Source: Tremella fuciformis (taxonomy: Eukaryota > Basidiomycota > Tremellomycetes > Tremellales > Tremellaceae). Taken from it: 64,000 nucleotides of DNA. Where the stretch lies: contig CP136490.1 of the NCBI GenBank assembly GCA_032768795.1, forward strand, positions 682,001 through 746,000, given 5' to 3'. The number at the start of each line of letters is the position of its first letter. Within the stretch, counting starts at the first letter, position 1. Made by a program: the position numbers and the translations under genes. The notes under the pieces were generated by a model. It saw only the letters and a list, made by a program, of their open reading frames with translations, did not search any database and was not told the origin of the DNA. This document shows positions 24,475-35,939 of this stretch, one piece after another.

Positions 24475-24800
24475 CTTGATGCCCGAGGTGGAGGAGGGGA
24501 AAGGAGAGGGGAGGAAGAGGACGGTGCGTCCGGGACGCGGGAGCGTCAAACCTGGATGATTCCTGTCCCGAAGCTACTTCCAGGTGTCTGGGGGAGATGA
24601 CAGTCGATTCGATGTGTGGGTGGCGAGAATGTACGTAGATGTATACGGGCTATAGATGGTCGAGTCGGAAAGTCATCAGAGAGTAGACGAAGGAGGGAAT
24701 CTCGCTGGGCCCCGCATTTTACGGTAGGGCTTATAGGACATGCTGAAGCAGATCTCCTACAGACTCTAGTCTCACAGCTACACCAACACCTGCTCAGCGG
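24475..24800. other. Short gap upstream of the GTPase gene
   Basis: 326 bases; likely promoter of the minus-strand GTPase. Nothing else seen. Confidence 0.5.
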
Positions 24801-25466
24801 CTATGCGCCCCAGCCCGTCACTGCAGGAACCAACATCGGTCCAAGCGGACCGGCCCACTTCCGTGCGATCGGCACATCCGCCTTGCCGACGCTATAACAG
24901 AATCGCCGGTAGTCTGGCTTGGTGAATCGCCAGTGCTTTGGCTGGCCGTAAGTGTGCGCGAGCGGCATGACGCTCTCCCACCCGAAGAGGGGCTCGGGAC
25001 CGAGTCCAAAGTCATGGAGCGGAGCTGCGGGCGTGTGGGAGTACGGGAGGCCGTACGCTTGAGCTGGGGGGGAATATCCTTGGACCGCAGAGTGGAATAC
25101 CGGGTATGCGCCAGCTCTGAGGTGGCCGGCAGGGTGAACTTGGATGGGGTCTGGTACCCACGCAGGTCCAGGGAGTAGGGGGCGAGAGGTTTGCGGGTAG
25201 TAGGAATGATGTTGAGGGACGGGAGTCAAGCCCGTTTCATCATGCGCTGCTGAATGACCTTGTCTTGATCTGAAGGCTTGGGCTTGACCTTCTAGCCTGG
25301 CGGGGTGGTGAGTACATCGGCATTGCGTATCTGACTTGGAGTTGTGCAAGTCAGCTCGGGAGGGGCAAGGGATACTTCTTGGTGATTTGTGGCTGACGGA
25401 GTTGGTCTGACGAGCAGCGTTTGCGTCTGATCTGGAGTGAGCAATGCCGAGCTGGGGGTCCGGCAT
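24801..25466 (-). CDS. Doubtful Tyr/Pro-rich ORF
   Basis: Open frame of up to 221 codons on the minus strand. The C-terminal half is rich in Tyr, Pro and His with a protein-like composition (YSHTPAAPLHDFGLGPEPLFGW, HWRFTKPDYRRFCY). The N-terminal half is poorer; a possible intron with a GAGCTGAC branch site lies near 25,325-25,370, so the true gene may start elsewhere. No domain recognised. Confidence 0.35.
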   Translation of the reverse strand: MPDPQLGIAHSRSDANAARQTNSVSHKSPRSIPCPSRADLHNSKSDTQCRCTHHPARLEGQAQAFRSRQGHSAAHDETGLTPVPQHHSYYPQTSRPLLPGPAWVPDPIQVHPAGHLRAGAYPVFHSAVQGYSPPAQAYGLPYSHTPAAPLHDFGLGPEPLFGWESVMPLAHTYGQPKHWRFTKPDYRRFCYSVGKADVPIARKWAGPLGPMLVPAVTGWGA

Positions 25467-26017
25467 GGTGCACGACCCGCAACATTGATGACAGCAAGAC
25501 GAATGCCCGCCGATTCAGTCAGCGGTGTCTTGAGAAAACGGCTCGACAAGGGTTCGACTTTCCTTTGGCGCCGCATCCTTTCACCCACTCCCTGGCGAAT
25601 TATCCAGCGTGGAGCGCCCGGTGGGAAGTAGGAGAACGGGTCGCTCGGTGTGGCCTGTCGCGATCACAGGATATCACCGGGCGTCGAAGCGTATTTGACT
25701 TGATTGAGCTGCCAAATGTGTGGGCCATCGACTATCATGCTCACGCGGGATATTGGACACCCTCTGAAATGGAGGTCTTCGCTCTTCGCTGTTTCTGATC
25801 GACTAGAAACCATTGTGGACCTTTCCTCTGGTACAAACGATACAATCAAGATCACCTGGCGGACATCAGCCACGAGTACTGACCTCCCACAAGCTCTCGT
25901 TCAGCTGCGGGCATTCTGGCCCACTCCGGTCAACTCTGTCAGATGAGCCAGACTGCATCAAATGGGTCTGGAAAGTATAATGTTAACAAAGAAGACCATA
26001 TGGATAAGTTATATAGA
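25467..26017. other. Intergenic stretch without a supported gene
   Basis: 550 bases; the open frames on both strands are short and carry no motif. Confidence 0.5.
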
Positions 26018-26386
26018 TCAGGCAACCTGATCTGGTGAGTGAGCTTCGCGGATCGTTGACGCTGCCGAGGCTGTGGTGCCCTGATCGGTGCGACAGGCTC
26101 CGTTCACGGTACCGTCATCTTCCACAGTAACATCGAAGGTCTGATAGCCTTGCTGCATACTGACAATCGTGGCTTTCACCGCCTCTACGTAGTGAATGCT
26201 CGTGCATCGAAGTTCAGCATCGAAGACAATCTTGACGTCTTGCTCAATCTTGGCGCCCAATTGTTGATTACTGGCCCAGACGTCTACGAGAAGGTCTCGG
26301 ATACCTTTGGACTGCAGGAAGGTCCTGACAGCAGACACGAGGAAGGACTGGCTATTTGGGGGGACGTCTCCGTTGGTGGTTGCCAT
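26018..26386 (-). CDS. Small unrecognised protein, 122 residues
   Basis: Intronless ORF on the minus strand starting with ATG at 26,386. It looks like a small globular protein: SFLVSAVRTFLQSKGIRDLLVDVW, then KIVFDAELRCTSIHYVEAVKATIVSM and FDVTVEDDGTV, an alternation of helix and strand. No family recognised and no signal peptide. Codon use is less GC-biased than in the larger host genes. Confidence 0.5.
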   Translation of the reverse strand: MATTNGDVPPNSQSFLVSAVRTFLQSKGIRDLLVDVWASNQQLGAKIEQDVKIVFDAELRCTSIHYVEAVKATIVSMQQGYQTFDVTVEDDGTVNGACRTDQGTTASAASTIREAHSPDQVA

Positions 26387-28027
26387 GGTACGATACTTGA
26401 AAATGTATGTCGAGGCTGATGTACTGTAAAGACTAATATACCTAGGCAGCGATGAGGTTGAGCAAAAGTTACGGAAGAAAGAACAGCTAAACTACACGTT
26501 CTTGTAGGATGAGGGTATGAGACTCGCAGTGTGAAAGTGGGGCGCAACGGAGGTCCGTGTATCATCATACTTTGTCCGCTTGACCTAAGCTTTGGCTGGC
26601 CGCTCAAAATTCTCTACGCAGAACAACGGAGAGTAGCCTTCGTAAGAAACCCAACGAGGGCGTGGTCGGAGGATAGTCGAGTAAAGAGCGCTGCCCGTCT
26701 CACCCTCATGTTGGAGGACGCCCTAGGCATGTACTGTCGGTCGAGCCTTTCAATCATGATGACGCGGGGCGATCGAGGCAAGAGAAGGACCTCCTTGACT
26801 CTGGGACGCAATGCTCGCGCCCGTGCAGCCCCCTGACGATTCAGTAAGCGTGAGGAAAGCAAAGATGGAGATTCGACACTTAAGAAGCGAACAGAAAACA
26901 TCATCACGCCCGGACGCGCCTCTGAGGCGGCCACGGCGGGACATGACCTGTGGTCCCAATCCAAGCTGATGAGGCTATGCGCCATCACCACTCCGCGTTC
27001 TCTGCACGCTTCACCGTCCGCGGCCGAAAGGTTAGCCCTCCGGGCTGGCCGCAAGCCATCCCGCAAGGCCGATACACCGCAAATCCTTCTTGCAAATCCT
27101 TCATGATTGGAACTGCGATACAGTCGCTTTGTTTGACTTGGCCATGGCCAGGAGCTTAAGGGATGCAGGACGCTGTCCATCTGACCGAAATTCACGGTCG
27201 CACGGGCCGAGTCATCTTGTACGCCCAGCCTAATTCATGTATCGCGATACAAATTTCGCGCCTTCATGCCTGCACAAACACCGCAAAGTCCAGCGCGAAC
27301 CAGACACAAATTTAGCGCGCCTCAGGGTTCCCGGCGATTCCAGCGAGGCGAGCACGGACCATCTAATTATGAAACGCACCATCGTATTCAGGCACCAGAC
27401 AATCTCTCAGTGTGTCGCCAGACCATATCCGGGATACGAGAGCTCGCCGGCCGTGGTTTGTCCTTGTCACAGCTCCTTCCATTTTTCGCCCGGCGATCAA
27501 GCGACCAGTCAAGAGTCCAGAAGCTCGCATAGGCCGAAGGCGATGAGACCCGCACAAACCCTTGTCGTCCTGTCGACACTCCAGGACGAGATATGACAGG
27601 ATCCAAAGACTGCTTTCACTCCCTATGCGGGCGGCTGTGCCATGCTGCCGCCTCTTCTCGCGACACTGTATCGCACGGCTGGACGACAGCCTCCGTGCAC
27701 CTCGGTCATGCATCCTTTGAGCACTGCACTTGGCCTAGCAGCGTTAACCTCCTTGGTTTCCCTGGCCCCCTGTTGGATCTCGGAATACCGGCGTCGATGC
27801 TGTACCAGCGGTTCTCAACTCGGCATCGCCCACCTGTCTCGCCGCAAAACCCGGTCTGAAGCAGCCCACACGAGAGCTGCGAAAGCCTTGATAAGATCAG
27901 AAGCTGCCTTACCCACTGACGCCCTTCTACTCACCTCGTGCCATCCCCAGCTACCTTTGCCCTCTCCCTGAATCCGCAATTCCAGCTCCCATCTAGGAGG
28001 CAACTTACCCGCGACCTGTTCGGCAAC
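26387..28027. other. Intergenic stretch without a supported gene
   Basis: 1.6 kb upstream of the GH5 gene. Overlapping short frames on both strands lack motifs. Probably the upstream control region of the glucanase. Confidence 0.5.
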
Positions 28028-29885
28028 ATGCTGACTCTATTCCTCTTGTCCCTCTTTGTTCTACGACTGCCCGCTGCACAAGCCTTGTCCAGTTGGTACA
28101 CAGCACCTGGAAGTGGGGCGCCCACGGGGTCAACGCCCGGTGATAAAATTCGAGGAGTCAACTTGGGCGGCTGGCTCATCTTGGTCAGCAACTTAGAATG
28201 TACGCGAACTTCTCTGACAAGTAGGAAAATTGGATGTGCCCTACCCTGTTCAACGAGTCGCCGCTGGACCAGTACAACGTCTTGGACGAGGTGAGTGGAG
28301 CTGTCATCGTCGCAGAGCCGGCTGACGAGAAGTGGCACTACTGCGCCATCCTCGGCAAGGACGAGTGCGCCACCCGTCTGAACAAGCACTGGGATTCGTA
28401 CTTGACAGAGGACGACTTTGCGCGTTTCGTGACCTAGCGAGTCATCCTCGGCAGCAGAGCCAAAGCCATGACTGACGCTACAGCTCATTGAACACCGTGC
28501 GCATCCCGATCGGGTATTGGGCATGGACCGCTCTGGAAGACTACGAGCCCTACGTCCAGGGACAAGCCGCCTACCTCGACCGGGCCCTCAATTGGGCACA
28601 CCAGTACGGCCTGGACGTCATGATTGATATGCACGGGATTCCGGGGGGCCAGAACGGCGAGGACAACCAGGGGATCAAGGGCCCGATCCAATTCACATAC
28701 AACCAGACTAATATGGACCGTGCGCTCGCCGCCATGAAGAACATGACGTCGTACGTCACTGACCCGCGGTTCAACGGCGTCGTCAAGGCCATCGAGCTGC
28801 TGAACGAGCCGTATATCAAGCAGTACAGCCCCAACGGCATGACGTACGACCAGCTGGCCGACTATTATCTCCAGGCATACCAGGCTGTCAGAAGTTCGGA
28901 GCACATTGCTAGCGGCGCGCACGAGGTCATGGTGGTGATACATGATGCTTTCCAGCCGATCACCAGCTGGGCGTCCTTCTTCAGCAACGAAAGCCTTGCA
29001 CTGAACTGGACAAACTACGCGGTCGACTCTCGTAAGTTCCGCATCTTCACTTGTGGCTAGCCCGCTGATGCTGATCGCAAGACTTGTACGATGTCTTTGG
29101 TCCCGGTGATATGGACAAGACCTGGCAGCAGCACCTTGACACCATGTGCGCGCTGTCAGCCGGCATCAAAGAAGCGCAAACATACTACCCTGTCGTGAGT
29201 TGCCGGGTGCCAACTCAGCATCGGGTCAGAAGCGCGACTGACGCAATAGATCGCGGGAGAGTTCAGTCTCGGGATCACCACCTACTGCAATGATTACCGG
29301 ATTTGCATAAACAAAACCCTCCAGGGTATGATGGCCAATCTGACCGACGCCGAGACGTCCCTATTTTACCGTCAGTTCTGGGAGGTCCAGCAGGAGGTCT
29401 TCGAGCTTGGAGCCGGGTGGATCTTCTGGGCATACCAGAACGAGTTGTGAGTATCCGCTTCACTTTGAGATTCCCACGTCTGACGGACAGTGCCGCACCG
29501 TGGAGTTGGTCGCAATCGGCAGCGCAGAATTGGATCCCGTTAGATCCCACTGAGAAACTGTCAGCTACCCGTCATCAAGCGTGGGCGCAGCTGACATGTC
29601 AGCTACCCTTTCGACTCCAACGCCACCGCTGGCTGCCTGAACATTGCCAACCCTCTGACCCAGAACATGCCCATATTCCCCAACACCACGAATGCCGTCT
29701 CCAACATCAATATAACAGCTGCGTTGAACAAGTACGGCTCGGGATCGGCCTCATCGACGCCATCTTCCTCATCGGTCCCGTCGTCCGCCGAGCTCGAGTC
29801 TACCGGCTTCGCTTCGGCAACCCTGCCGGCTTTCGTGACCGGTATGGTCAGCGGGATGGCTCTGATGGGCTTGATCTTGATGTGA
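28028..29885 (+). CDS. GH5 exo-beta-1,3-glucanase, probably GPI-anchored
   Basis: Introns at 28,184-28,224, 28,291-28,332, about 28,429-28,483, 29,032-29,081, 29,195-29,249, 29,447-29,490 and 29,560-29,602. Signal peptide MLTLFLLSLFVLRLPAAQA; then RGVNLGGWL, VRIPIGYWAW, DMHGIPGGQNG, ELLNEP (acid/base Glu) and IAGEFSLG (nucleophile Glu), in the order of fungal family-5 exo-1,3-glucanases of the cell wall. The tail is Ser-rich and ends in a hydrophobic segment (LPAFVTGMVSGMALMGLILM), a typical GPI signal. One flaw: at the third intron the only sensible acceptor leaves the frame one base out with any GT donor, so there is a non-canonical junction, a sequence error or a frameshift. All other junctions are in phase. 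The transposon nest starts 293 bp past the stop. Confidence 0.82.
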
Positions 29886-30177
29886 GCGAGCATGGGACAT
29901 TCGGGAGGACATTTGCACGAGTTTGACCATGGCTTGATATCACGTTCCTTGACGGTAAGCGTAGCATCACCAGACTATTCATACTTGTAATGACAAGATC
30001 GTTCACAACCTTGTAAGAGTCAGCGAACTGATGCCGGAGGTGAATGAGCCGTTCACGTGAGGACAGGCGGAGCGGTTTCGCGGGATGCTCGAGATGGTCT
30101 CGAGGTGCAGCGCGTCTCGTGTGCGTGACTATCGATGCCATCTGCGCAGCTCGACTACTGCGGTGAATTTTCTCTGG
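29886..30177. other. Host DNA between the glucanase and the transposon nest
   Basis: 292 bases ending in the left TCTGG target-site copy (30,173-30,177). No gene seen. Confidence 0.6.
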
Positions 30178-30490
30178 TGTCAGGACTATGGCACTGAGAC
30201 TGTGGCGGAATGAGACAAGGCCAAGTGCCACACGGCCTGACGCAGCCAACCGCCCACTTGCCTCATCCGGGTGAGATAGCCGAACTGCTAAATGCGGCAC
30301 TCGGACTGTCTAGTATAGTTGAACGGTTTTCGAATACATATAGTAGACATTCGAGTAGAGGGGATCTCTAGTCGAATGTATCTCTTGTACTCCCAGTCTA
30401 CTTCTAGCAGCTCTACTCGATTGCATACTCCCTGCGAGGCAACCTCGACTTCCCAGCTCGACGCGGACTATCCTACGTCCGGTCTTGACA
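30178..30490 (+). repeat. 5' LTR of element A
   Basis: 313 bp, TG...CA ends. An ATATAG sequence near 30,337 lies about 30 nt before the predicted transcript start (30,369), which is defined by complementarity to the primer site at 30,493-30,507. Confidence 0.95.
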
Positions 30491-30492
30491 TT

Positions 30493-30507
30493 AGATACAT
30501 TCGACTA
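30493..30507 (+). other. Self-priming primer-binding site of element A
   Basis: AGATACATTCGACTA, two bases past the 5' LTR, is the exact reverse complement of TAGTCGAATGTATCT at 30,369-30,383 in the LTR. This matches Tf1/sushi-type self-priming, in which the 5' end of the transcript folds back onto the PBS, rather than tRNA priming. Confidence 0.75.
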
Positions 30508-30538
30508 TACTCGCACTGAGTATTGCAAGTCGAGGAAC

Positions 30539-31813
30539 ATGAGTGCTTCCACTCGCCAACTACGGTCGCATGTCGACCCGGACTCGGAGGACCTCGACAC
30601 TCCTACGGAGGTCGAGGAACTCCGACGTCAGATACTCGAGCTTCGCCAAGCCAAGGAGCAGAGCGACTCGGCCCTAGCGGCCGCCCGTCTCGCCTTGGCC
30701 GAGCGGGCCACCCCGGCAACCACTCATCACACGGGAGCCGCGCAAGGTACTCCCCTGGAAGAGATCACGGACACGGACCTCGACCACGACCACTCGCCGC
30801 TCGAGTCCGCTCAAAGGATTTCGAACGCGACGAGATCCTTCAAGGTGAACCCCCCAGATGAATATCACGGTGACCGCGATAAGCTACCGCAATACATTAC
30901 CCAGGTACGAATGTACCTTAGCATGCAGGGCGGTGGCCTGGATTCGCGGAGGCAAGTCATTTGGGCGGCATCCTACCTACGGGGAAATGCCCTTCGTTGG
31001 TGGGAACCGTACTTCAACAGGCCGAAAATCGAACAACCCCTTTTTTGCTCCGACTTGGACCAATTCATTTCCGAGTTACAGGACATGTTCGGTGACCCGG
31101 ATAGACACCGCATTGCGGTGCAACGACTCAAGAAACTGTCGCAAACCCGCACGGTCTCGGAATACTATGCACGATTCCTGGCGATCTCAGCCGATGTGGA
31201 GTATGAGGACCGTAGCCTACGAGACATGTTCGAGTCGGGTCTGCGACCCGAAATCCGCCTGGCCATAGCGAATCGCGAGCACGAGCCCAGATCCCTAAAA
31301 GAGCTGGCGGACGTGGCAATTCGTCTCAACGTACAGCAGGACAGTGTCCGCAACAACCTGCTGCAGCGCGAGCCGGAGCGAGCTACCTCAAAAAGGTTCG
31401 GCGAGACGCCGGTGACAACTCACTCCCGCGACCGCGCCGACAGATCTTCGAGGGACTACGTTCGACCCCCGAATCCGCCCTCTCGACCTCCGACCAACCA
31501 GAGATATCGGAAGGACGACGGACACTCGAGGGGTAGGATCTCGCCCAGCGAAAGACAGCGACGAATGGACAAAAACCTGTGTCTATACTGTGAGAGTCCG
31601 GACCACATTGTAGCCAACTGCCCCACGGCCCCGAAAACGCGAGCTCCTCGAAACAGCCCCGCATCTGGGGCGAACGCAGTCCGCCTCAATGGTATTAGAC
31701 ACGAAGCACCGAATGCGAACGCCAACCTCGACCATACGAAATTCGACAAAGACGATTCGGAAAACAAGTTGGCGTACCCCAGCCCCGCGGCGGCGAGGTA
31801 CGCCTCAGCGTGA
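30539..31813 (+). CDS. gag: Element A gag (capsid/nucleocapsid)
   Basis: 424 residues. The N-terminus has a helical coiled segment (VEELRRQILELRQAKEQ); the capsid-like core shows FKVNPPDEYHGDRDKLPQYI, GNALRWWEPYF and LKKLSQTRTVSEYYARFLAI, usual for gypsy gag. One zinc knuckle of type CX2CX4HX4C (CLYCESPDHIVANC) lies near residue 350. Stop TGA at 31,811-31,813. The pol frame is -1 to gag and is open from 31,699, an overlap of about 115 nt; no canonical slippery heptamer is visible in it. Confidence 0.92.
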   Translation: MSASTRQLRSHVDPDSEDLDTPTEVEELRRQILELRQAKEQSDSALAAARLALAERATPATTHHTGAAQGTPLEEITDTDLDHDHSPLESAQRISNATRSFKVNPPDEYHGDRDKLPQYITQVRMYLSMQGGGLDSRRQVIWAASYLRGNALRWWEPYFNRPKIEQPLFCSDLDQFISELQDMFGDPDRHRIAVQRLKKLSQTRTVSEYYARFLAISADVEYEDRSLRDMFESGLRPEIRLAIANREHEPRSLKELADVAIRLNVQQDSVRNNLLQREPERATSKRFGETPVTTHSRDRADRSSRDYVRPPNPPSRPPTNQRYRKDDGHSRGRISPSERQRRMDKNLCLYCESPDHIVANCPTAPKTRAPRNSPASGANAVRLNGIRHEAPNANANLDHTKFDKDDSENKLAYPSPAAARYASA

Positions 31814-34503
31814 CCGCCACCTTCGCCGCACTCCCAATCTCGACGTCAACTATTCCTGATACCCCAGACCTTTTCCATATACCTGTCGCGGTCGTAAATA
31901 AACAATCACTAGTATCCCGAGCGCTGCTCGACACCGGGGCCTCCCGGAACTTTATAGAGAAAACCTACGCCATCGAGTCGAAACTCGAATTGCGCCCTTC
32001 TAGAATCAAGCAGACCCTACGATTAGCGGATGGCTCCCGCAGCGCTATCGAACAAGAGGTTACCCTCACCCTCTTGCTAGGAGAAGGGTTCCAGCCTTAT
32101 ACAGCTACATTCCTGGTCGCCAGACTAGATGTGGGCCCCATCATCCTTGGGGCGCCATTCTTCAAAGAAGTCAACCCAACGCTCGACTGGGATAACCTGG
32201 CCATTCGACCTCCTCCCTCGAGGTCCCACCAGGACAAGTCGGGAAAACCAAAAGCAATCTCCCTCATCTCGGCCGAGGCATTCGAACAGATTACGGACGA
32301 ACCCAAAGGGGCGATCTACCTACGAGCCATCTCCGTGGACCCACCTCGGATAGAGGAAGTGGTACCTACCGAATACCACGAATTCCTAGATGTCTTCTCA
32401 GAGGCGGAGGCCACCAAGCTACCTCCTCATAGGCCTTTCGACCACCGCATCCCGCTACTCGACGGCGCGGAGCCGACATTCGGCCCGATCTACTCGCTGT
32501 CCGTGAACGAACAGGAGGCCCTTCGAGACTACTTGGATACGAACCTCAAGAAAGGCTTCATTGTACCTTCGGAGTCACCAGCGGCCTCGCCAATCCTATT
32601 CGTGAAGAAGAAAGACGGATCCTTACGCCTTTGCGTGGACTACCGCAAGTTGAATAACATAACCGTCAAGAACCGTTATCCCCTACCGTTGATCGGAGAT
32701 CTACTAGACCAACTCCGTGCGGCCACTATCTACTCGAAAATAGACCTACGTGGCGCGTACAACCTCCTTCGGATCGCCGCCGGGGAAGAATGGAAAACCG
32801 CATTCAGAACTCGGTTCGGGCTGTTCGAATATCGAGTGATGCCATTCGGCCTCACGAATGCCCCAGCCTCATTCCAACACTTGATGAACCACATATTCCG
32901 CGATGTGCTGGACATTTTCGTCATAGTCTATCTGGACGACATACTTATCTTCTCGAAGTCACGGAGCGAGCACGAGAGACACGTCAAAGAAGTCCTACAA
33001 CGACTGCGGAAATTCGAACTGTTCGCAAAACACGACAAGTGCCAGTTTCATACCGACTCCGTAGAGTTCCTGGGCTACATCATCGACCCGAGGGGCATAT
33101 CGATGGACCCGAACAAGGTGCGGGCGGTGTCGGCATGGCCAGCACCTCGGAACGTCAAAGAAGTCCAATCCTTCCTGGGTTTTGCAAACTTCTATCGAAG
33201 GTTCATAGCAGGGTCCGCCAAGGTAGCTAAGCCACTGCACGAACTCACTCGGAAATCGACCCCGTTCTCCTGGTTGGAACCGCACCAGGCGGCGTTCGAC
33301 CTGCTCAAGACAAAAATGACGACCGGACCCGTCCTGAAACACTATGAACCAGACCAGGAATGCGTGGTAGAGACCGACGCGTCCGATTTCGCGATCGGGG
33401 CAGTCATATCCCAGAGAGACGGGGAGAATGGGCTACGCCCAATCGCATATTCGAGTCGAGTCATGTCGCCAGCCGAGCTGAACTACCCGATACACGACAA
33501 GGAATTCTTGGCAATCGTGTACGCTTTCAAGGAATGGCGACACTACCTGGAAGGTGCCCGACACCGGACACAAGTGCTCACCGACCATCGCAGCCTGGAA
33601 ACCTTCTTGTCAACCAAGCAACTGACCCGGCGACAGGCACGATGGGCAGAGATGATGGCAGACTTCAACTTCGAGATCTCCTATCGTTCGGGGAAGCAAA
33701 GTACTAAACCGGACGCCCTCAGTCGAAGACCGGATTACCTCCCCACCGACTCGACAGCCACGAGTCTGTCTCAGGAACTCAACGGACACAATTTCCGACC
33801 GCTCCTGTCCTCGGAACAATTGCTACTCTCCCTACAAGTACAGCTGCTGGGCAAGACGCCGTCCGACTTGTACGAGGGTGACGACGAGTTAGGATCATTG
33901 ATCGCGGACGGGAAAGTAACCCAAGACACGCAAGGATACTATAGACACTCGAAGGCATACTACTGTCCCTCGAAGTCTCGAACAGAGGTCATCGAGGCAC
34001 ATCATGATATAGTCTCTGCCGGCCACCCTGGACCCCGAAAGACTTACCAGGCAATTAGGCAACACTGGTGGTGGCCGAACATCAAGACGGATGTAGAGAA
34101 ATCTGCGGCGGAATGCGAGCAGTGCCAGAGAAACAAGCCCTCGAGACAGAAACCGTACGGCCTCCTTCGACCGCTCGAACCGCCACTACGACCATGGGCA
34201 GACCTGTCTGTGGACTTCATAGTCGACCTGCCCATCTCGAATACCTACGACTCCATCATGGTTGTCGTGGATCGCTTCTCGAAGATGGCAGTATTCGCGC
34301 CCTGTCACAAGTCGATCACCGCTAAAGGAATGTCCGAAATCTTCACGGATAGAGTATATACTCGTTTTGGCATACCCGACAGCATAGTGTCGGATCGTGG
34401 GAGTCTGTTCGTGTCCAAATTCTGGAAAGCCTTCTGCCAAGGCCTAGGAACCAACCTGCGCTACTCGACAGCATACCACCCACAAACAGACGGACAAACC
34501 GAG
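31810..34503 (+). pseudogene. pol: Element A pol, first part (protease to mid-integrase)
   Basis: Protease DTGASRNFI; reverse transcriptase with LRLCVDYRKLN, MPFGLTNAPASFQ and catalytic YLDDILIF; RNase H with ETDASDFAIGAV and TDHRSLETF; integrase zinc finger (HHDIVSAGHPG...CEQCQ) and the DDE core up to HPQTDGQTE. The frame is then broken at 34,503 by element B; the 34 codons that follow to the stop at 34,608 are B's LTR. Taking this piece, 59,637-59,915 and 60,612-61,181 gives 3,543 nt, a whole number of codons, so pol was intact before the insertions. Confidence 0.92.
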
Positions 34504-34907
34504 TGTCACGTCGGCCACGCCTCCATGATCACCAAAGCACGCCTACGAGCCTCGTTCCAGCCCAGCACGCCTGTCAAACACGTGAGCCTATCGTCGATCC
34601 TCGAGTAGCCTCGACGACGCTCAAGTAGCCTCGACGACTTTAGAGCTCGAGCCTCGTCGATGGTGTTTCAAGGAGAAAGCCCAAGGCGGTGCAGAGGAGG
34701 GCACGGGTGATATATATACAAGTCCTCACCCGTAGACCGTCCTTAGCACCGTGGTATTGAGTCCCATGGATAGAAAGTAACGGCGCAGCCGTGTTGTCGA
34801 CGCACGAGAGGCTGTAGGACACACCTTCTCGTGGAGGACAGAGACAGATCGACAGACAGCACGTGTGAGAGGGCCTATCAGTCGACGACCGGCCAGGCCC
34901 CGTGACA
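34504..34907 (+). repeat. 5' LTR of element B
   Basis: A strong TATA box (TATATATA, 34,711-34,718) lies about 34 nt before the transcript start predicted from the self-primer match at 34,745. The LTR also has several CTCGAGTAGCCTCGACGA-type motifs near its start. Confidence 0.95.
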
Positions 34908-34909
34908 GT

Positions 34910-34922
34910 ATACCACGGTGCT
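34910..34922 (+). other. Self-priming primer-binding site of element B
   Basis: ATACCACGGTGCT is the exact reverse complement of AGCACCGTGGTAT at 34,745-34,757 in the LTR, right where transcription should start given the TATA box. Confidence 0.8.
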
Positions 34923-34945
34923 GCTACCTCTCACACGACTAGTTC

Positions 34946-35920
34946 ATGGCACCATCGACTCGACGAATCACGTCGACAGATCCTGAGCATCAGCACATTG
35001 CTCTACCCACAAACCTACGACTACCGGTGGATACTCGACTGAGAGCCGCCGCGACCAACATGGCCCAACCCTTGGGTGATCAGCCGTCTGTGCAGCAGCT
35101 GCTCGCGCAGATCGTGCAGCTTCAGGCGGCCCTCGTCGAGCAGCAGGCGCAGCAACGGCAAGGCTCGCCTGGCGTTGGGAACCCCTCCGAGCCGAAGGCG
35201 AACCCGCCTGACACGTTTAACGGCAAGGATCCAGCCGCCTTGGAGCGGTTCATCATGCAGTGCGAGACGGTCTTCAAGCTGCAGCCGTCGAAGTTCTCTG
35301 GCGACACGCACAAGGTCATGTATGTGATCTCGTTCCTCAGGGGGTTCGTGCTCGACGCAATTCAGCCCTTGGCGACAGGGCGAGACAGCGACTTGAACGA
35401 GAACGGAGAGCATGTCGAGGCGGGCGACTACCTCGACGAGAAAATTCGGACTTATGCTGGGCTTCGTCGCTACCTGCGCGAGAACTTTGGGGATCCCGAC
35501 GCGAAGGGGACTGCTCGACGCAAGTACTTCTCGCTGCGGCAGACAGGGTCGGCAGCCGAGTACTTCGCCAAGATTTGGGAGTATACGTCAGTCCTCTCAT
35601 GGGAGCTCGACGAGCAAGCAACGGCTCGTGCCAAGGAAGGGCTCTCCGACGTGCTTCAGGACGAGGTAGCCAGGCATCCCAAGGAGTTCGAGACCTTTGC
35701 CGAGCTGCAGGCGTTTGTGGTGCGCCTCGACAACAGTCTGCGAGCAAGGGAGGCGGAGAAGAACAAAGCGGAGGGCAGGCGAGAAAAGAAGAAGACTGGA
35801 CTGGGCGGCAACAACGGCGGATCTACGGTGGTTACGTCAGAGGTCGGAGCGCCGGCGACGAACCCCAGACCCTCACCTGGCCCGACAACCTCGTCGAGTC
35901 TCAACCCCGCTGCAGCCCCT
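34946..35920 (+). pseudogene. gag: Element B gag, N-terminal part
   Basis: Retrotransposon gag with a Gln-rich helix (QPSVQQLLAQIVQLQAALVEQQ), the capsid start (PPDTFNGKDPAALERFI), and RKYFSLRQTGSAAEYFAKIWEY. Broken after the codons Ala-Ala-Pro by element C. The remaining codons continue at 52,468 in the same frame; both parts total 1,143 nt (380 residues plus stop). Confidence 0.9.
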
Positions 35921-35939
35921 TGTAAAGGTTCAGGTCAGC

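Noticed and set aside
34504..34608. The last 34 codons of element A pol part 1 as genuine integrase C-terminus
   Set aside because: They are the start of element B's LTR; the same reading recurs at 59,228-59,332, and the true integrase continues at 59,637.
35921..35939. These 19 bases as part of element B gag (reading Cys-Lys-Gly-Ser-Gly-Gln)
   Set aside because: The CCCCT target copies and the gag frame at 52,468 place them inside the insertion, not in gag.
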